Positions 5,918 to 6,477 of a stretch of DNA of 6,477 nucleotides are shown here, piece by piece. A program made the translations under genes and the position numbers. The DNA is taken from NCBI GenBank assembly GCA_007129635.1, contig SKVE01000081.1, forward strand, positions 1 through 6,477, written 5' to 3'. Position 1 is the stretch's first letter. Each line of letters begins with the position of its first letter. The DNA is from Planctomycetaceae bacterium. Lineage in GTDB: Bacteria; Planctomycetota; Planctomycetia; Pirellulales; Pirellulaceae. The notes beneath the pieces were generated by a model. That model saw only the letters and a list, made by a program, of their open reading frames with translations, ran no database searches and was not told the DNA's origin.

Positions 5918-6477
5918 CACGATGGGAACAGTACCTGCTGGCTTTTCGTTGTGCTGCGGTCAGCGGTATCTTCGTGGCTGTGGTCGGGGCGCTGCTGCTG
6001 GTCGATTATACCCAGCGCGTTGCGGAAGATCCGTTGAATGCCCCCGAGTATTTCGAGCTGAAACAACAGTTGAGGGAAGACCCGAATAACGAAGCGTTGA
6101 TCGCCGAATTCCGAACGCTGGACGAACGGTTGCGTACGGCGTACTTCGAACAACGCCGGTTCTCCTGGTGGGGTAGCTGGCTGATGTTCGCCGGCGCGAT
6201 CCTCTGCGTGGCGATGGGCAAATGGGCCGCGACGCTGCACCGGCGTCTGCCGCACCCCGAGCCGATCGAATCGCCGGAGGAACTCCAGCAGAACGACCAT
6301 CGGACGGGTCGCTGGGCGGTCGCCGGGTTTGGTGGGTTGATGGTGCTGGCGGTTGTGGGATTGTACGGCCTGATGCCCAGCAGCCTGCCCAGCGATCGAC
6401 AACAACTGGCCGCCTGGATCGGCAGCGAAGCAGCCTCGGACATGCCGCGGGGGCTGACAGCGCCCGCGCTCACTGTC
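5914..6477 (+). CDS. Three-helix N-terminal domain of a membrane protein, probably a PQQ-like propeller protein, 3'-truncated
   Basis: The frame runs open through the right edge; 188 residues are visible. Three transmembrane helices are seen at about 14-31, 86-105 and 134-154. Between the first two lies a charged helical periplasmic segment (about 35-82), with the phrase LKQQLREDPNNEALIAEF followed by RTLDERLR. The loop after helix 2 is basic (ATLHRRLPHPEP) and fits a cytoplasmic position, so the region after helix 3 should lie in the periplasm. From memory, this layout, with the same helical segment, is found at the N-terminus of planctomycete and bacteroidete proteins that continue into a WPxFRGP-type PQQ-like propeller. 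The propeller itself would be beyond the window, so this part is inference. The start ATG overlaps the previous stop by four bases. It is probably the membrane-bound end of the same redox module. Confidence 0.8.
   Translation, partial: MTRWEQYLLAFRCAAVSGIFVAVVGALLLVDYTQRVAEDPLNAPEYFELKQQLREDPNNEALIAEFRTLDERLRTAYFEQRRFSWWGSWLMFAGAILCVAMGKWAATLHRRLPHPEPIESPEELQQNDHRTGRWAVAGFGGLMVLAVVGLYGLMPSSLPSDRQQLAAWIGSEAASDMPRGLTAPALTV

Overview
The window looks like a stretch of a planctomycete chromosome, probably a Pirellulales or Rhodopirellula-type organism. The reasons are the fairly GC-rich DNA, the WPSFRGP-type PQQ-like propeller, the DUF4912 protein with a Lys/Ala/Ser-rich tail, and the weak or absent Shine-Dalgarno sites in front of some genes. 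This assignment comes from recognising protein families, not from a database search.

All genes lie on the + strand and together fill the window. In order they are: (1) the 3' part of a DUF4912 protein, open at the left edge, ending at 1028; (2) a membrane-anchored PQQ-like beta-propeller, 1036-2451; (3) a membrane-anchored six-bladed NHL-type propeller, 2467-3567; (4) a small 77-residue membrane protein with a four-cysteine motif, 3557-3790, easily missed because a false upstream start of the next gene covers it; (5) a Tat-signal, 18-cysteine polyferredoxin, 3790-4539; (6) a seven-helix NapH/NosR-like membrane polyferredoxin, 4529-5917; (7) the N-terminal, three-helix part of a further membrane protein, 5914 to the right edge, probably leading into another PQQ-like propeller. 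The largest gap between genes is 15 bases, and genes 3 to 7 all overlap by 1 to 11 bases. This indicates one operon with translational coupling. No promoter, terminator, RNA gene, mobile element or CRISPR array is visible.

Read together, genes 2 to 7 look like a membrane redox module. The integral polyferredoxin (6) could carry electrons across the membrane. The Tat-exported ferredoxin (5) could exchange them on the outer face. The three propeller or propeller-type proteins (2, 3, 7), all predicted to face the periplasm, could be docking, sensing or scaffold parts. The donor, acceptor and physiological role cannot be read from the sequence, and I do not recognise a characterised system with this composition. 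DUF4912 (1) sits only 7 bases upstream but has no obvious redox or export feature, so its link to the module is positional only.
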